Assembly (NCBI RefSeq): GCF_900107745.1
Contig: NZ_FNRO01000014.1
Coordinates: forward strand, 111,884-175,883
Length of the DNA: 64,000 nucleotides
Source: Variovorax sp. YR216
GTDB lineage: Bacteria; Pseudomonadota; Gammaproteobacteria; Burkholderiales; Burkholderiaceae_C
Direction of reading: 5' to 3'
Shown: in pieces, positions 49,103-57,433 of the stretch
How the letters are laid out: each line of letters opens with the position of its first letter
Position numbering within the stretch: position 1 is the first letter of the stretch
Program-made: the position numbers and the translations under genes
The notes under the pieces: generated by a model
Databases searched by the model: none
Seen by the model: the letters and a program-made list of their open reading frames with translations, nothing else
Told to the model about the DNA's origin: nothing

Positions 49103-49876
49103 GTGGACATCGAAATCGTCTCCGTCTCGAAGCAGGGCGGCCGTTCCTACAACGAGGACGTGTTCGGCCAGTGGAGCGACGATCGCTTCGCCGCCTGCAT
49201 CGTGGCGGACGGGGCGGGCGGACACGGTGGCGGGGATGTCGCGGCCGACGTCACGCGATCGAGCGTGCTCGGTGCCGTCGCCGCATCGCCCGGGCTCGAC
49301 CGCGGCCGGCTGCGGCGCCTGCTCCAGCAGGCCAACCGCGACGTGGTCGCGCGGCAGGCCGAGGGCGGCAGGCTGGCGGACATGCGTTCGACCGTGGTCC
49401 TCGCGATCGTGGACCTTGAAGCCTGCGCGCTTGCCTGGGCGCACGCCGGCGACAGTCGTGCCTACCTGTTCCGCGATGGCGAGCAGGTGGCGCGCACGAT
49501 CGACCACAGCCTCGTCCAGCAACTGGTCAATGGCGGCATGATCGACGAGGAGCGCGCGCGGCTGCATCCGCAGCGCAACCTGTTGCTGTCGGCGCTCGGC
49601 GCGCCCGACGGCGACGTCGAGATCGATGTGTCCGATCCCCTGCCGGTGCGCGTCGGCGACGTGGTGCTGCTGTGCAGCGACGGCGTCTGGGAGGTGCTGG
49701 GCGACCAGCGTCTGGGCGAGATCGTGCGGGCGTCGCTCGATCCGCATCAATTGATCGACCGGATCGACGCCGAGATCCGGCTGAGCGCCCCGCCCGGCCA
49801 CGACAACTACACCGCCGTCGCGATGTGGCTGCACTCGGACGAGGAAACGACGCAGCCGCTGCCGCTCGGTCCCTGA
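49103..49876 (+). CDS. PP2C-type protein phosphatase (PppA-like)
   Basis: The 257-residue phosphatase keeps all PP2C motifs: metal-site Asp in RSYNEDVFG, VADGAGGHGGGDVAA, GDSRAYLF, SDGVWEVL and GHDNYTAVAM. It reverses the kinase encoded 19 bases upstream. GTG 49103 follows a GAGG stretch. Together the pair is a reversible phosphorylation switch. It is cytoplasmic with no membrane span, and the substrate is unknown. Confidence 0.9.
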   Translation: MDIEIVSVSKQGGRSYNEDVFGQWSDDRFAACIVADGAGGHGGGDVAADVTRSSVLGAVAASPGLDRGRLRRLLQQANRDVVARQAEGGRLADMRSTVVLAIVDLEACALAWAHAGDSRAYLFRDGEQVARTIDHSLVQQLVNGGMIDEERARLHPQRNLLLSALGAPDGDVEIDVSDPLPVRVGDVVLLCSDGVWEVLGDQRLGEIVRASLDPHQLIDRIDAEIRLSAPPGHDNYTAVAMWLHSDEETTQPLPLGP

Positions 49877-49895
49877 CCGGAGGGAGCGCCGGCCT

Positions 49896-50303
49896 CTATC
49901 CCTGCCGGATGCCGTACACGACGGGCTGCGCGAGTCGCCATTCCGGCGGGGCGTAGATGTCCGCCACGCTCGCGCCGTCGCGGCTGTAGTGGATCTCCGT
50001 CCCGGCGGGCGCGCCGATGGCCGAGAGGATGACCTGCAGTTCGGCCCGGGCGGCTTCGATCTCCAGCACGTCGAGATCGACGCGCGTGTAGGCGACGCGC
50101 CTCGATCCCCCGGCCCGCGCCTCGCCGAGCGAGTCGCCCCAGCCGATCACCGTGCCGAGGCCCTTGGCCTTGAGCGCCTGGTCGATGCGGTCCTCGCGCT
50201 GGTGATACAGGTCGTCCGCATCGGGGACGACCGGGATCTTGACGATCATGAATTGCGTGCGGGCGTAGCCCGTCGCGCGGGGTGGGGTGGGGGGCTGTGC
50301 CAT
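49896..50303 (-). CDS. Hypothetical protein, about 135 residues
   Basis: A short soluble protein on the reverse strand between the phosphatase and EF-G-like genes. The N-terminus (about 18 residues) may be extra; ATG 50249 would start at MIVKIPVVPD. Visible features are an acidic, well-ordered alpha/beta pattern with GWGDSLGE and IHYSRDGASVADIYAPPEW. I recognise no family. Coding support is the frame length, codon bias and the compact fit between its neighbours. Confidence 0.55.
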   Translation of the reverse strand: MAQPPTPPRATGYARTQFMIVKIPVVPDADDLYHQREDRIDQALKAKGLGTVIGWGDSLGEARAGGSRRVAYTRVDLDVLEIEAARAELQVILSAIGAPAGTEIHYSRDGASVADIYAPPEWRLAQPVVYGIRQG

Positions 50304-50406
50304 GCGTTCTGCCGTGAGTGCCGCCATTGTCCGGCAGGCGGGGCCGGCTTGCGTCCGGCCGGTCAATCCCGTACGCTGGGTCGCCCGGGTGTTGAGGAGA
50401 CCACGC

Positions 50407-52467
50407 ATGCCAAGCCGATCGAACGGCCTCGCGGCCGAAATGGAAGCGGTGCGGACGCTGGCCCTTGTCGGAGCGTCCGCTTCCGGCAAGACCACGCTCG
50501 CCGAGGCCCTGTTGCAGCGCACCGGCGCCATCGGCGCGGCGGGCAGCGTCGAACGCGGGAGCACCGTGAGCGACCACGACCCGCTCGAGCGACGAATGCA
50601 GCACTCGCTCAACGCGTCGATCATGCACATGACGCATGGCGATACGCGGATCCACTTCATCGACACGCCCGGCGGCGCCGATTTCCTCGGCCAGAGCCTG
50701 CCCGCGCTCGAGGCGGTCGAGACCGCAGCGGTCGTCATCAATGCATCGACCGGCATCGAGCAGATGGCGCTGCGGATGATGGAGTACGCCGCCTCGCGCC
50801 ATCTCACGCGCATGATCATCGTGAACAAGATCGACGCCCAGGGCGCGGACCTGACGGGGCTGCTGGAGCAGATCCAGGCCACCTTCGGGCGCGAATGCCT
50901 GCCGCTCAACCTGCCCGGGGACGGCGGCGCACGGGTGGTCGACTGCTTCTTCAATCGCGAGGGTTCGTGCGATGTCGGCTCGGTCGATGCGGCGCACCGC
51001 GCGCTCGTGGAGCAGGTGGTCGAGGTCGACGCCGCCTTCGTGGACCGCTATCTCAACGATGGCGACGTGGACCCCGCCGAACTGCATGCGCCGCTGGAAC
51101 AGGCGCTGCGCGAAGGGCATCTGATCCCGGTGTGCTTCGTCTCCGCGCGCACCGGCGCAGGCATCGCCGAGCTGCTCGACGTGATCGCCCGGCTGCTGCC
51201 GGACCCGACCGAAGCCAATCCGCCGGACTTCCTGTTGGGCGAAGGCGCCGCTGCCGAGCCGATGGAAGCGAAGCCGGATCCTTCGCTGCATGTGCTCGCG
51301 CACGTGTTCAAGGTCACGGTGGACCCGTACGTCGGCAAGATGGGCATCTTCCGGGTGCACCAGGGCACGGTGACGCGCGACAGCCAGCTCTACGTGGGCG
51401 ACGGCCGCAAGCCCTTCAAGGTGGGGCATCTCTTCATGCTGCAGGGCAAGGACCACGTCGAGGTCGCGCGCGCGCTGCCCGGCGACATCGTGGCGGTGGC
51501 GAAGGTGGACGAGATCAAGTTCGACTCGGTGCTGCACGATGCGGCAGAGGACGACCATGTGCACCTCGCGCCACTCGACTTTCCGGTGCCCGTGCATGGC
51601 TTGGCGATCGAGCCCAAGCGACATGGCGACGAGCAGCGCATGTGGGAGATCCTCGGCAAGCTGGTCGGCGAGGACCCCTGCCTGCGCGTCGAGCACGTGG
51701 CCGCCACCAACGAGTCGGTGGTGTACGGGCTCGGCGACCTGCATCTGCGCGTGCTGCTCGACCGGCTGCGCGAGGTCTACAAGTTCGAGGTCAACACGCG
51801 GCCGCCGCGCATCGCCTACCGCGAGACCGTGACCTCGCCGGCCGAGGGGCACCATCGCCACAAGAAGCAGACCGGCGGTGCCGGCCAATTCGGCGAGGTG
51901 TTCCTGCGCATCGAGCCGATGGGCCGTGGAGAAGGCTTCGAGTTCGTCGACCAGGTCAAGGGCGGCACGATTCCGGGTCAGTTCATTCCCGCAGTCGAGA
52001 AGGGCGTGCGCGAAGTGCTGCAGACCGGTGCGATCGCCGGCTACCCGGTGGTCGATGTGCGCGTGGTGGTCTACGACGGCAAGCACCACAGCGTGGACAG
52101 CAAGGACATTGCCTTCGCCACGGCGGGCCGCAAGGCCTTCATGGCGGCCATCCGCGACGCGCGGCCGATCGTGCTCGAGCCGATCGTGCAGATCGAGATC
52201 GCCGCGCCCGACGGGGCCATGGGCGACGTGACAGGCGATCTGTCGTCGAGGCGCGGGCTGGTCACCGGCACTTCGAACCTCGCGGTCGGTACCGTTGTCA
52301 TCAAGGGGCAGGTGCCGATGTCGGAACTCGCCAGCTACCAATCGCGACTCAACGCGATGACCAGCGGGCAGGGGCGCTACACGATCGTGTTGTCGCACTA
52401 CGAGGCGGTGCCGCCCGCGATCCAGCAGACCCTCACCAGCCAGCATCGCGTGCGGGACGACGAGTGA
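50407..52467 (+). CDS. Elongation factor G-like GTPase (FusA2-type paralogue)
   Basis: This 686-residue protein has the five-domain layout of EF-G but with altered GTPase motifs: P-loop GASASGKTTL, a switch I that does not match RGITI, DTPGG at residues 86-90 where canonical EF-G has DTPGH, and NKID intact. The Gly90 position is the catalytic His in true EF-G, so GTP hydrolysis should be slow or different. Domain IV (HHRHKKQTGGAGQFGEV) and domain V are recognisable. FusA2-type proteins are known and often of unclear role. ATG 50407 follows GAGGAG at eight bases. Confidence 0.87.
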   Translation: MPSRSNGLAAEMEAVRTLALVGASASGKTTLAEALLQRTGAIGAAGSVERGSTVSDHDPLERRMQHSLNASIMHMTHGDTRIHFIDTPGGADFLGQSLPALEAVETAAVVINASTGIEQMALRMMEYAASRHLTRMIIVNKIDAQGADLTGLLEQIQATFGRECLPLNLPGDGGARVVDCFFNREGSCDVGSVDAAHRALVEQVVEVDAAFVDRYLNDGDVDPAELHAPLEQALREGHLIPVCFVSARTGAGIAELLDVIARLLPDPTEANPPDFLLGEGAAAEPMEAKPDPSLHVLAHVFKVTVDPYVGKMGIFRVHQGTVTRDSQLYVGDGRKPFKVGHLFMLQGKDHVEVARALPGDIVAVAKVDEIKFDSVLHDAAEDDHVHLAPLDFPVPVHGLAIEPKRHGDEQRMWEILGKLVGEDPCLRVEHVAATNESVVYGLGDLHLRVLLDRLREVYKFEVNTRPPRIAYRETVTSPAEGHHRHKKQTGGAGQFGEVFLRIEPMGRGEGFEFVDQVKGGTIPGQFIPAVEKGVREVLQTGAIAGYPVVDVRVVVYDGKHHSVDSKDIAFATAGRKAFMAAIRDARPIVLEPIVQIEIAAPDGAMGDVTGDLSSRRGLVTGTSNLAVGTVVIKGQVPMSELASYQSRLNAMTSGQGRYTIVLSHYEAVPPAIQQTLTSQHRVRDDE

Positions 52468-52483
52468 GCGCCTCGGGCGCGGC

Positions 52484-53626
52484 TTACATCCGCGTCGAGG
52501 CGAAGTCGCTGTCGTTGGCCGCACCGGGCCGCCGCGAATGCGCCAGCGGCTGGTCGGACGGGAGAAAGCGCGTGAACAGATCCTGCGCGAAGGCGCCCGC
52601 CGTGCCGTTGGACGGCGTGGAAGTGAAGTAGAGCCCGCGCCAGCGCGGCGACCTCGGCCCGGCGCCGTAGCCGAAGAGCACATCGGCCGTCGAGCGCAGT
52701 CCCGGTTGCAGCGACCGCAAGTGTTCGACGAAGGCATGGATCGCATGCCGTTGGGCGGGACTGCGCTCGGCCCGGAACAGCGCCATTCGAAGCGCGTGCA
52801 TGCGCTGCATGATCTCGTCGTAGAGCCCGTCCAGCTGCGTGTCGGCAGGTACGCGTGGCGCAGTGCCGTTGTGCAGCCGGTGCCCGAGTGCCTGTTCGAG
52901 CACCCCGGCCGGCAGCGCTGCGCGCAGGGCATCGAAGCCGTCGATGCGCTCCAGGCCGGTCACGACGAGGTAGACCGGCAGCTGGATCCGCAGATGTTCC
53001 GCCGCTTCGTGGACCAGGGCGCGCAGGCGACGGGCAAGCTCGTCCCTCACGCGGGCGGGTTGGAGCAGCGACGACGCGCTCACGCACACCACGATGCCGT
53101 TGAGCGGCAGGCGCTTGCGGCGCTCGGCCAGATCCAGCAGCGCGCGATACCAGAGACTGCGCTCGCGCGCGTCCGGCGGGTCGCCCAGCACGGCCGGGTG
53201 CACCTCGATCGCGACCATCGAAGCCAGTCGATGCCAGCACCAGAACGGGCGACCGGCGGCGGGTGCGGCGTCCTGCGTCGATCGACTGCCGGCCGCGAGC
53301 GCGAGGAGTTCTGCCACGTTCGCCGATGCGTCGCCGACGAAGAGGAACCACGGCGTCGTGTAGAGCGTGCCGCGCCGGGGTGCTCCTGCCGAAGCCGCCT
53401 GCAGCGGCGGGACCTGTTGCGCGATCGATTGCTGGATCGCGGCGTCCTGCGCAGGCGCGAGGGCTGCCGCGCCGCCCGGCGTGACCGCGACGATCCGTGC
53501 GCGCAGCGAGCGGCGGCGCGCCGCCCGGCCCGAGCCGAGGAGCACCCACCAGAGGCTCAGGAGCGCGAGCAGGCAAAGCGCCAGCAGAGACCAGAACTGC
53601 ATGGGGATCGGCGGCAACTGGGGCAT
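52484..53626 (-). CDS. TssM/IcmF-like N-terminal-region protein, short, P-loop lost
   Basis: A 380-residue protein with one membrane span (about 11-30), then a cytoplasmic NTPase-like region resembling TssM. PWFLFVGDASANVAELL (residues about 92-107) aligns with the TssM P-loop region but has no GKT/GKS, and the TKxD-type specificity motif is replaced by VTGLERIDG. LNGIVVCVSASSLLQ and the FPVY-like segment QLPVYLVV match TssM. Canonical TssM is over 1000 residues with a long periplasmic part; this protein has none. Start ATG 53626 is preceded by GAGGTGG. It lies 10 bases after the TssL-like gene in one operon. Confidence 0.75.
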   Translation of the reverse strand: MPQLPPIPMQFWSLLALCLLALLSLWWVLLGSGRAARRRSLRARIVAVTPGGAAALAPAQDAAIQQSIAQQVPPLQAASAGAPRRGTLYTTPWFLFVGDASANVAELLALAAGSRSTQDAAPAAGRPFWCWHRLASMVAIEVHPAVLGDPPDARERSLWYRALLDLAERRKRLPLNGIVVCVSASSLLQPARVRDELARRLRALVHEAAEHLRIQLPVYLVVTGLERIDGFDALRAALPAGVLEQALGHRLHNGTAPRVPADTQLDGLYDEIMQRMHALRMALFRAERSPAQRHAIHAFVEHLRSLQPGLRSTADVLFGYGAGPRSPRWRGLYFTSTPSNGTAGAFAQDLFTRFLPSDQPLAHSRRPGAANDSDFASTRM

Positions 53627-53636
53627 CGGCACCACC

Positions 53637-54962
53637 TCAGCGGGGAACGGTTTCGAGGAAGAGCGTGTCTGCGATCACCCGCACGCCGAGCTCGCCGGCC
53701 GCCAGCGATTCGCGCAGCCGTTGCAGGTAGGCGGACGCCAGCTCGAAGGGCGGCCGCTCCGTGGCTTCGCTGAACGGCACCGGCGAGGACAACGCGGCCA
53801 GCAGCACCGTGCCGAAGGGCGGCGCAACCAGCCAGCTGGATGGGATGTCGCGGCCGAGTTCGATGATTTCTCCCGCGCGCACGCGGGCCTGGCCGCGGCC
53901 GGCCTTGAGGTGCATCACCGCGCCGTCGGCGGTGTAGTAGTCGACCCAGAGGTAGCCGTCGTAGTTGGGACCGGTGACGCGGAACAGCACCGGATCGCCT
54001 TCGCGGAGCTGGCCCTTGTGCGCGCTCGCCGCCTCGACCTTCAGGCCGTGGCCCAGCTCGCGATTGCGTGCCTGGTAGGGCTTGAGGATCTCGACCACTT
54101 CGCAATGCGGCCAGATGCGCAGATTCAGGTCGAAGCTGGCCTCGGTCACGCCGGGCAACCCTCGCACCTCGCGCTGGACGCGGATCACATCCTCGGCGGT
54201 CGGCACATAGCCGGCGACGCGTATACCCCCTTCCTGCGTCTGCGTCGCGGAAAGATCGGCGCAGGCGTAGGTCTGAACCTGCTGCTCCACGCGTTGGACC
54301 AGCGTGAGCGGCGTTTCCCGCGTGTGGGTCAGCAGATGGGTGGCGAGGTAGGCCAGGGGTACCACCGCCGCCAGCGCCGCGACGGTGCGCAGCAGGGCGC
54401 GCTTGCCGCCCTGCGGGTCCCGCGGGCCGGGCGGGTCGGGCACGCCGTAGGGCTGCGGCGTGATGCGGTCGTCGACGAGCGTGTCGAGCGACGCGGGGCG
54501 GATGGCGAGCTGCTGCGCGTGCAGGTCCTTGAGCTTTCCGAGCTCGCCGTCATCGCTGCTCTCGAAGTAGTACTGCCCCTTGAAGCCCAGCGCCAGCGCA
54601 TGCCAGTAGACCTCCCGGACCTCCTGCTCGTCGGCCGGCAGCGCCGAGAGGTGATGGAAGAACTCGGTCTGTGCGTTGCTCGAATTGAAGAGCTGCATCT
54701 GCAGCGGCGCGACCGCGGCCTCGCAGCCGGGATGGCGGGACAGCACTTCGTCGATCCACGCGACCATCGCGAAGAGGGCCGACTCGATCTGCTCGGTGGG
54801 CTTGCCAAGGCGCTGTGCGGCTGCCCGGGCTTCGTCGAGCAACGCCAGGGCCCGGCGCTGCGCATCCTCGCAGGACCCGCCCACCCGGCCGCCCGCGATC
54901 GAGGCGTCCAGGGCCAGCCCGAAGGAAAGCAGGGCCGAAAAGCAGTCGAGCAGGCGCGCCAT
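53637..54962 (-). CDS. TssL/DotU-domain protein with C-terminal DUF4384-like region
   Basis: The 441-residue protein has an N-terminal DotU/TssL domain (about 35-150; AMVAWIDEVLSRHPG, FFHHLSALP, YWHALALGFKGQYY), a linker and one membrane span (about 190-211). A BON-like region (about 220-295; GGIRVAGYV...GVTEASFDLNLRIWP) and a DUF4384-like segment (about 305-400; VLFRVTGPNYDGYLWVDYY...GAVMHLKAG) follow. TssL is the inner-membrane partner of TssM. Typical TssL proteins end in a span or a peptidoglycan-binding OmpA domain; this tail is neither. The tail would lie in the periplasm. It is the first gene of the TssL-TssM-like operon. Confidence 0.8.
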   Translation of the reverse strand: MARLLDCFSALLSFGLALDASIAGGRVGGSCEDAQRRALALLDEARAAAQRLGKPTEQIESALFAMVAWIDEVLSRHPGCEAAVAPLQMQLFNSSNAQTEFFHHLSALPADEQEVREVYWHALALGFKGQYYFESSDDGELGKLKDLHAQQLAIRPASLDTLVDDRITPQPYGVPDPPGPRDPQGGKRALLRTVAALAAVVPLAYLATHLLTHTRETPLTLVQRVEQQVQTYACADLSATQTQEGGIRVAGYVPTAEDVIRVQREVRGLPGVTEASFDLNLRIWPHCEVVEILKPYQARNRELGHGLKVEAASAHKGQLREGDPVLFRVTGPNYDGYLWVDYYTADGAVMHLKAGRGQARVRAGEIIELGRDIPSSWLVAPPFGTVLLAALSSPVPFSEATERPPFELASAYLQRLRESLAAGELGVRVIADTLFLETVPR

Positions 54963-55199
54963 GGCGGCTCGCGGCTAGATGTCGCCGGCGACGGGGAAAG
55001 CGCTGCGACCGCGCTTGCATCGATGGCACATGCCCGTGTCCCCTGTCGTTTCTGGATGCGAATCGATTCTTCCACTCGGGCCTGCCCGCGCCATACCGCT
55101 TGGGTGCTATGTCGTTCGGAAAGCGATTCCGCCTTGCTGCGCGCGGGTTTCGCCGGTATCTTCAGCGTGCTGAGTTCATCACTGACGCTGGGGTACGCC

Positions 55200-55874
55200 A
55201 TGAAAATCCTGATCGCCGACGACCACCGGCTCGTCATCGAAGCGGTCAAGGCCAAACTGTCGGAAATCGAAGCCGACATCGAATTCGTCCTGGCAATGAG
55301 CGTCGACGAATTGCTCGCCGGTGCATCCGACGACATCGACCTGGCCATGATCGACCTGAACATGCCGGGCGCCGAGGGACAGGCCCATATCGACGAGATT
55401 CGCCGCCGGTATCCGGCGGTGCCGGTCATCGTGCTGTCGGGCTATGAAGACCCGGCTGTCATGCGCAGCGCGCTGGAGCGCGGGGTGCTCGGCTTCATTC
55501 CGAAGGCCTATTCGCCCGAAGTCATGCTGTCCGCCGTGCGGCTGGTGCTGGCGGGCGGTGTCTACGTGCCGCCGATGATGCTGTCGTCGGTGCCCCCTGG
55601 CGTCATTGCCGGCATACCCGGCTCGGATGCGACGCACCGCGCCGGCGCGGCGGGCGGAGCCCAGACCCTCGAACACCTGCGCAACGTGCTGACGGAGCGA
55701 CAGGTCGAGGTGCTGCAACTGCTCTCGCAGGGCAAGCCGAACAAGCTGATCGGGCGCGCGCTCGGCATCAGCGAAGGCACGGTCAAGATCCACCTCGCGG
55801 CGATCTTCCGCGCGCTCAATGTGCGCAACCGGACCGAGGCGGTGGTGGCTGCGCAGTCATTGACCGAAGCTTGA
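55200..55874 (+). CDS. LuxR/NarL-type response regulator
   Basis: The 224-residue regulator has an N-terminal receiver (LIADDHRLVIEAV; phospho-Asp in AMIDLNMPGAEG; Lys in FIPKAY) and a C-terminal LuxR helix-turn-helix (LTERQVEVLQLLSQGKPNKLIGRALGISEGTVKIHLAAIF). It is divergent from the TssL-like gene across 237 bases, a natural place for it to bind. Its kinase is not adjacent, but unpaired hybrid kinases are present at 37904 and 41073. ATG 55200 has no strong ribosome site. It is followed by the fourth hairpin repeat. Confidence 0.9.
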   Translation: MKILIADDHRLVIEAVKAKLSEIEADIEFVLAMSVDELLAGASDDIDLAMIDLNMPGAEGQAHIDEIRRRYPAVPVIVLSGYEDPAVMRSALERGVLGFIPKAYSPEVMLSAVRLVLAGGVYVPPMMLSSVPPGVIAGIPGSDATHRAGAAGGAQTLEHLRNVLTERQVEVLQLLSQGKPNKLIGRALGISEGTVKIHLAAIFRALNVRNRTEAVVAAQSLTEA

Positions 55875-55965
55875 CCCCCAGCCTCGCCCACTGCGTGTGG
55901 CTCTGACACCCCCTTACAGGGGGCAATCCCGGCGGCCCGGCGGAGCCGGTTCCGCGGGATTCCTG
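55875..55965 (+). repeat. Interspersed hairpin repeat, copy 4
   Basis: Same element as at 9270, 10554 and 13555, here between the LuxR-type regulator and gph. First hairpin arms are CCCCCT/AGGGGG with loop TAC; second hairpin arms are CCGGC/GCCGG with loop GGA. It begins at the regulator's stop codon. Confidence 0.88.
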
Positions 55966-55981
55966 GGCTTATCCTCTTGGG

Positions 55982-56659
55982 ATGTCTTTGGAACTCTCGA
56001 ACTTCGACGCGGCGATCGTCGATCTCGACGGCACGCTGGTCGACACGATCGGCGACTTCGTCGTCTCGCTCAACCGCATGCTCGACGAGCTCGCGCTGCC
56101 GCACATCGACGGGCCGACGGTCGAGCGGATGGTCGGCAAGGGCTCGGAGCACCTGATCCATTCCGTGCTGCGGCATGTGCGCGGCACCTCGGACGACGGC
56201 GACGCATGGTTCGAGCGGGCCTGGCCGCGCTACCAGCACCACTACCTGGCCATCAACGGGCAGCACGCGGACGTCTACGCCGGCGTGGTCGAAGGCCTGA
56301 CGGCCTTGCGGGCCCGGGGATTGCGCCTCGCGTGCCTGACCAACAAGCCGACCGCCTTCGCGCGGCCGCTGCTGGCGACCAAGGGGCTCGACGGATTCTT
56401 CGAGGTGATGTTCGGCGGCGACGCCTTCGAGCGGAAGAAGCCTGATCCGCTCCCGCTGCTCAAGGCCTGCGAAGCGCTGGCAACGCTGCCGGCGCGCACG
56501 CTGATGGTTGGCGACTCCAGCAACGACGCGAAGGCCGCGCGCGCAGCAGGCTGTCCTGTCGTGCTCGTGAGCTATGGCTACAACCACGGCGAGCCCGTCC
56601 GGGATGTGGACGCGGATGCCTTTGTCGACTCCCTGGCCGAACTGGCGCAACTGCGCTGA
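55982..56659 (+). CDS. gph: Phosphoglycolate phosphatase (HAD family)
   Basis: This 225-residue HAD hydrolase carries the DLDGTLVDT nucleophile motif, CLTNKP as motif II, Lys in KKPDP and MVGDSSNDAKAA as the metal-site motif. It converts 2-phosphoglycolate, for example from DNA repair ends, to glycolate. gph directly upstream of trpE is the usual order in Burkholderiales, though here a reverse-strand gene and the trp leader intervene. ATG 55982 is used. Confidence 0.92.
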   Translation: MSLELSNFDAAIVDLDGTLVDTIGDFVVSLNRMLDELALPHIDGPTVERMVGKGSEHLIHSVLRHVRGTSDDGDAWFERAWPRYQHHYLAINGQHADVYAGVVEGLTALRARGLRLACLTNKPTAFARPLLATKGLDGFFEVMFGGDAFERKKPDPLPLLKACEALATLPARTLMVGDSSNDAKAARAAGCPVVLVSYGYNHGEPVRDVDADAFVDSLAELAQLR

Positions 56660-56666
56660 AGGAAGA

Positions 56667-57257
56667 TCAGCCCTTTCCGAGCAGGGCGTCCTTGAGCTTC
56701 CAGTCCGCGGGACTCGGACCGAGCCAGATTCGCACGAGCGCGTTGAAGAAGGCCTGCTCCTTGATCGGCTCGCCTTGCGGCACGCCCTTCACCGAAATGA
56801 CGGTCCCACTGCCGGGCACCCAGTCGATGGTGAAGTTCTCGCCGGTCTTGAGCTGCTTCTGCTCGGAAAAAATGCCGCTCATGCGGAGCAACCCGGGGAT
56901 CAGCTGCGACATCTCGTTCTTGGGTGAGTTGTCCTCCACGCCGCGCGTGAAGAGCTTGCCAAGCTCGTTCGCATCGATGTCGCGCAACATGGTGATGGTC
57001 ACGCGCTTGGCGCCCGGCGCCGCCAGCACCTCTTCAGGGGTGCCCGCCTTCTTGCCCAGGTAGAGCCCGGCGGTGTAGACCTTGAACACGGCCTTGTACC
57101 GGACCCCCGCGCCGTTGAGCTGCAGCTTGCTGCCATGGACGTCGATGGCATCGTCGAGCTTCACGCCAGCCACGTCGACCTGCGCAGCGAGGGCAGCGAA
57201 AGTTGCGAAGGTGAAGGCGGTCAGCGCGACCGCGCGGCGGAGGGTGGACTTGCGCAT
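56667..57257 (-). CDS. Chalcone-isomerase-fold exported protein
   Basis: A 196-residue protein with a signal peptide (about 25 residues, TFATFAALAA then QVDV) and the bacterial chalcone-isomerase-like domain (AGVKLDDAIDVHGSKLQLNG; GVRYKAVFKVYTAGLYLGKK; TRGVEDN). Bacterial members are periplasmic with no proven enzymatic activity. ATG 57257 has GGGAGC eight bases upstream. It is transcribed away from the trp operon; its promoter shares the AT-rich stretch at 57285-57320. Confidence 0.85.
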   Translation of the reverse strand: MRKSTLRRAVALTAFTFATFAALAAQVDVAGVKLDDAIDVHGSKLQLNGAGVRYKAVFKVYTAGLYLGKKAGTPEEVLAAPGAKRVTITMLRDIDANELGKLFTRGVEDNSPKNEMSQLIPGLLRMSGIFSEQKQLKTGENFTIDWVPGSGTVISVKGVPQGEPIKEQAFFNALVRIWLGPSPADWKLKDALLGKG

Positions 57258-57311
57258 TGAAGAAGCTCCCGTGGATGACGACATGCAAATTAATAAACTC
57301 AATGTATCTTT

Positions 57312-57340
57312 TTGTATACCCGTTGTCCCTCGGCTAAACT
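57312..57340 (+). promoter_or_regulatory. Predicted trp promoter
   Basis: TTGTAT (57312-57317) and TAAACT (57335-57340) are spaced by exactly 17 bases, downstream of an AT-rich stretch that is unusual in this GC-rich window. Transcription would begin about 57347-57350, at or within three bases of the leader-peptide ATG. Confidence 0.65.
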
Positions 57341-57349
57341 CCCGATTCC

Positions 57350-57433
57350 ATGTTCATTCATCACGTCATCCAGACAGGTCAAGGCAGCCGGGGAGCCTGG
57401 CCTTGGCGTTGGCCATCGACGTTGCTTGCTTGA
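57350..57433 (+). CDS. trpL: trp leader peptide with clustered Trp codons
   Basis: A 27-codon frame from ATG 57350 to TGA at 57431-57433 ends with three TGG codons in five (Trp-Pro-Trp-Arg-Trp, codons 17-21, at 57398-57412). Trp is rare, so such a cluster directly upstream of trpE is the hallmark of transcription attenuation. The predicted transcription start coincides with the ATG, so the message may be leaderless, as described for trpL of Sinorhizobium. A TGGCC/GGCCA inverted repeat overlaps the Trp codons. Two further hairpins follow downstream at 57440-57456 and 57495-57521. The peptide itself is unlikely to have a metabolic role. Confidence 0.82.
   Translation: MFIHHVIQTGQGSRGAWPWRWPSTLLA

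Noticed and set aside
46302..55874. A complete type VI secretion locus
   Set aside because: No tssA/B/C/E/F/G/J/K, hcp, vgrG or clpV gene is present, so only the relatives actually seen are reported.
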